Assembly (NCBI GenBank): GCA_002336405.1
Contig: DDEJ01000104.1
Location: 8,858 to 17,014, forward strand
Reading direction: 5' to 3'
From: Rhodobacteraceae bacterium UBA1957
GTDB lineage: Bacteria > Pseudomonadota > Alphaproteobacteria > Rhodobacterales > Rhodobacteraceae
DNA length: 8,157 nt
Part shown: positions 6,891-8,157 of the stretch, piece after piece
Layout of the letters: each line of letters opens with the position of its first letter
Numbering within the stretch: the stretch's first letter is position 1
Position numbers and translations under genes: made by a program
Notes under the pieces: generated by a model
What the model saw: only the letters and a program-made list of their open reading frames with translations
Database searches by the model: none
What the model was told of the DNA's origin: nothing

Positions 6891-7511
6891 ATGCTCCGTT
6901 ATTCTGTTGCCGCCGCGACCACGGCCTGTGTCGCCCTGATTGCAGGGGTTTGGTACACCAGCTTTGGCCCGGTCAGCGCCGACCGCTTTGCATCCTGCCG
7001 CACATCATCGATTGCCGGCGGAACCAGCCAAATCGGGGGCCCTTTTACGTTAATGGCTTCCAATGGGCAGACAGTGACCAGCGCAGAGGTCTTTACGAAA
7101 CCGTCGTTGATCTATTTCGGCTATACATTCTGCCCTGACATCTGTCCACTGGATGCCCTGCGCAATGTCGATGCGGTGGATGTGTTGGAAAGCCGGGGTC
7201 ACTTGGTTACACCTGTGTTTATTTCCATTGATCCACGCCGTGATACACCCCAAGTTGTCGGAGAATTTGCAGAGAATATGCACGAGCGCATGATTGGCCT
7301 GACCGGGACCCCTGAACAGGTCAAAGCAGCCTCCAAAACTTATAAGACCTATTTCAAGGCGCATGCCGCAGAAGATGATTATTATTTGGTTGATCACTCG
7401 ACCTTTAGCTATCTGGTATTGCCAGAACACGGCTTTGTAGAATTTTTTCGCCGCGACTTGCCCGCAGAGGCCGTTGCCGATCGTATCAGTTGTTTTGTGG
7501 ACAACGCTTGA
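6891..7511 (+). CDS. senC: SenC/PrrC, Sco1-family copper protein
   Basis: SenC (PrrC) is a membrane-anchored, periplasm-facing thioredoxin-fold copper protein of the SCO1/SenC family, needed for assembly of the CuA or CuB centre of cytochrome oxidases and linked to redox signalling in Rhodobacter. With ATG 6891 the product is 206 residues: an uncleaved signal-anchor helix at about 5-25, the copper/redox motif TFCPDICP at 79-86 (C81 and C85), FISIDPRRDTP at 110-120, and the copper-ligand histidine H169 in LVDHSTFSYLV. All three metal ligands are present. Two further cysteines, C36 and C201, are also in the exported domain. The frame stays open upstream to an ATG at 6753, but that would lie inside antisense regB and put 46 residues before the anchor helix, so it is rejected. 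The ribosome site (GAAAGA) is weak. regA follows 80 bases downstream on the same strand. Confidence 0.95.
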   Translation: MLRYSVAAATTACVALIAGVWYTSFGPVSADRFASCRTSSIAGGTSQIGGPFTLMASNGQTVTSAEVFTKPSLIYFGYTFCPDICPLDALRNVDAVDVLESRGHLVTPVFISIDPRRDTPQVVGEFAENMHERMIGLTGTPEQVKAASKTYKTYFKAHAAEDDYYLVDHSTFSYLVLPEHGFVEFFRRDLPAEAVADRISCFVDNA

Positions 7512-7525
7512 ATTAAGACTATTAT
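7498..7525 (+). promoter_or_regulatory. Candidate internal promoter for regA
   Basis: TGGACA at 7498-7503 (5 of 6 matches to TTGACA) lies 16 bases before TATTAT at 7520-7525 (5 of 6 matches to TATAAT), spanning the senC stop codon. Transcription would start near 7532 and give a leader of about 60 bases before the regA ATG, containing the small hairpin GGAC/GTCC (7554-7557 and 7563-7566). This could let regA be made independently of senC. It is sequence inference only. Confidence 0.4.
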
Positions 7526-7591
7526 CATCCCCGAAATTGGCTCTGAACTGCGTGGACATGAAGTCCCCTTAGAGCGTTGGAGAGAAGTCAG

Positions 7592-8146
7592 ATGGCGGAC
7601 AAAAAACTTCAAGAGATAGGGCCTGATAAGACCCTTTTGTTGGTGGATGATGATGAGTTCTTTTTGCGCCGCTTGGCAAAAGCGATGGAAAAACGGGGCT
7701 TCGAGGTAGAGACCGCTGAAACCGTCGTGGCCGGCAAGGCAATTGCCACCGGGCGGCCGCCTGCGCATGCTGTGATAGACCTTCGACTGTCGGATGGGAA
7801 TGGGCTGGACGTGGTCGAAGTGCTGCGTGAAAAGCGCCCCGATTGCCGAGTCGTGGTGTTGACCGGATACGGCGCGATTGCCACCGCGGTGGCCGCCGTC
7901 AAAATCGGGGCCACCGACTATTTGTCAAAACCAGCTGATGCCACCGATATTATGAATGCACTTCTGGCCACTGATGACGACCTGCCGCCGCCGCCAGAAA
8001 ACCCAATGAGCGCCGATCGCGTGCGCTGGGAACATATCCAGCGGGTCTATGAGTTGTGCGATCGCAATGTGTCTGAAACCGCACGCCGGCTGAACATGCA
8101 CCGCCGCACCTTGCAACGCATATTGGCCAAGCGCAGCCCGCGTTAA
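7592..8146 (+). CDS. regA: RegA/PrrA redox response regulator
   Basis: RegA (PrrA/ActR family) is the response regulator phosphorylated by RegB. It binds DNA to control photosynthesis, oxidase, carbon and nitrogen genes. The 184-residue product has the receiver domain with acidic pocket D19-D21, phosphoacceptor D63 (VIDLRLSDGNGLD), T91 (VVVLTGYG) and K113 (YLSKPAD). A short proline linker PPPP follows at 132-135, then a Fis-type helix-turn-helix at about 143-184 (CDRNVSETARRLNMHRRTLQRILAKR). D63 has the same number as in Rhodobacter capsulatus RegA as I recall it. ATG 7592 is chosen because GGAGAG at 7579-7584 sits seven bases upstream. A TTG at 7577 in the same frame would overlap that ribosome site. 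Only 11 bases remain after the stop, so a terminator cannot be judged. Its location beside senC and divergent regB confirms the assignment. Confidence 0.97.
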   Translation: MADKKLQEIGPDKTLLLVDDDEFFLRRLAKAMEKRGFEVETAETVVAGKAIATGRPPAHAVIDLRLSDGNGLDVVEVLREKRPDCRVVVLTGYGAIATAVAAVKIGATDYLSKPADATDIMNALLATDDDLPPPPENPMSADRVRWEHIQRVYELCDRNVSETARRLNMHRRTLQRILAKRSPR

Positions 8147-8157
8147 AGGCTGCGTTT

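Noticed and set aside
7050..7559. 169-codon minus-strand open frame over senC
   Set aside because: It is antisense to the verified SenC motifs and has no family features.
7577..7591. TTG start for regA
   Set aside because: It overlaps the ribosome-binding sequence that serves ATG 7592, and TTG starts are rare.

Overview
The window looks like the chromosome of an alphaproteobacterium of the Rhodobacterales, most likely a marine Roseobacter-type organism. Three things point there. The RegB/SenC/RegA redox-signalling proteins match the Rhodobacter family motif for motif. The AddB protein is of the alphaproteobacterial type. The order regA-senC / regB / PAS gene / tsaE / amgK-like / murU-like / addB is one I recall from that group (established knowledge, not searched here). 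Base composition is moderate, with GC-richer addB and regA and a conspicuously AT-rich stretch inside the PAS gene.

Layout: everything from position 1 to 6799 is read on the minus strand, and everything from 6891 to 8146 on the plus strand. The divergence point is the 91-base gap 6800-6890 between regB and senC. Going left from there come regB (465 aa membrane histidine kinase), a 104-base gap, a membrane-anchored multi-PAS protein without a kinase domain (496 aa), an 85-base gap, and then a tight cluster of overlapping genes: tsaE, an AmgK-type sugar kinase, a MurU-type nucleotidyltransferase, and addB, which runs off the left edge after 521 codons. Going right come senC (206 aa Sco1-type protein), an 80-base gap, and regA (184 aa response regulator) complete at the right edge.

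How the genes work together: RegB senses redox state through the quinone pool and a conserved cysteine and phosphorylates RegA, a Fis-type DNA-binding regulator of respiration, photosynthesis and carbon/nitrogen metabolism in relatives. SenC is a copper protein tied to cytochrome oxidase assembly. The leftward cluster joins housekeeping functions: tRNA t6A modification (TsaE), cell-wall sugar recycling (AmgK/MurU) and double-strand-break repair (AddB).

No mobile element, RNA gene or CRISPR array is visible, and no gene-free stretch exceeds 300 bases. I see no clearly undescribed system. The least explained items are the kinase-less PAS protein with its AT-rich core, and short dyads in the regB/senC and regB/PAS gaps.
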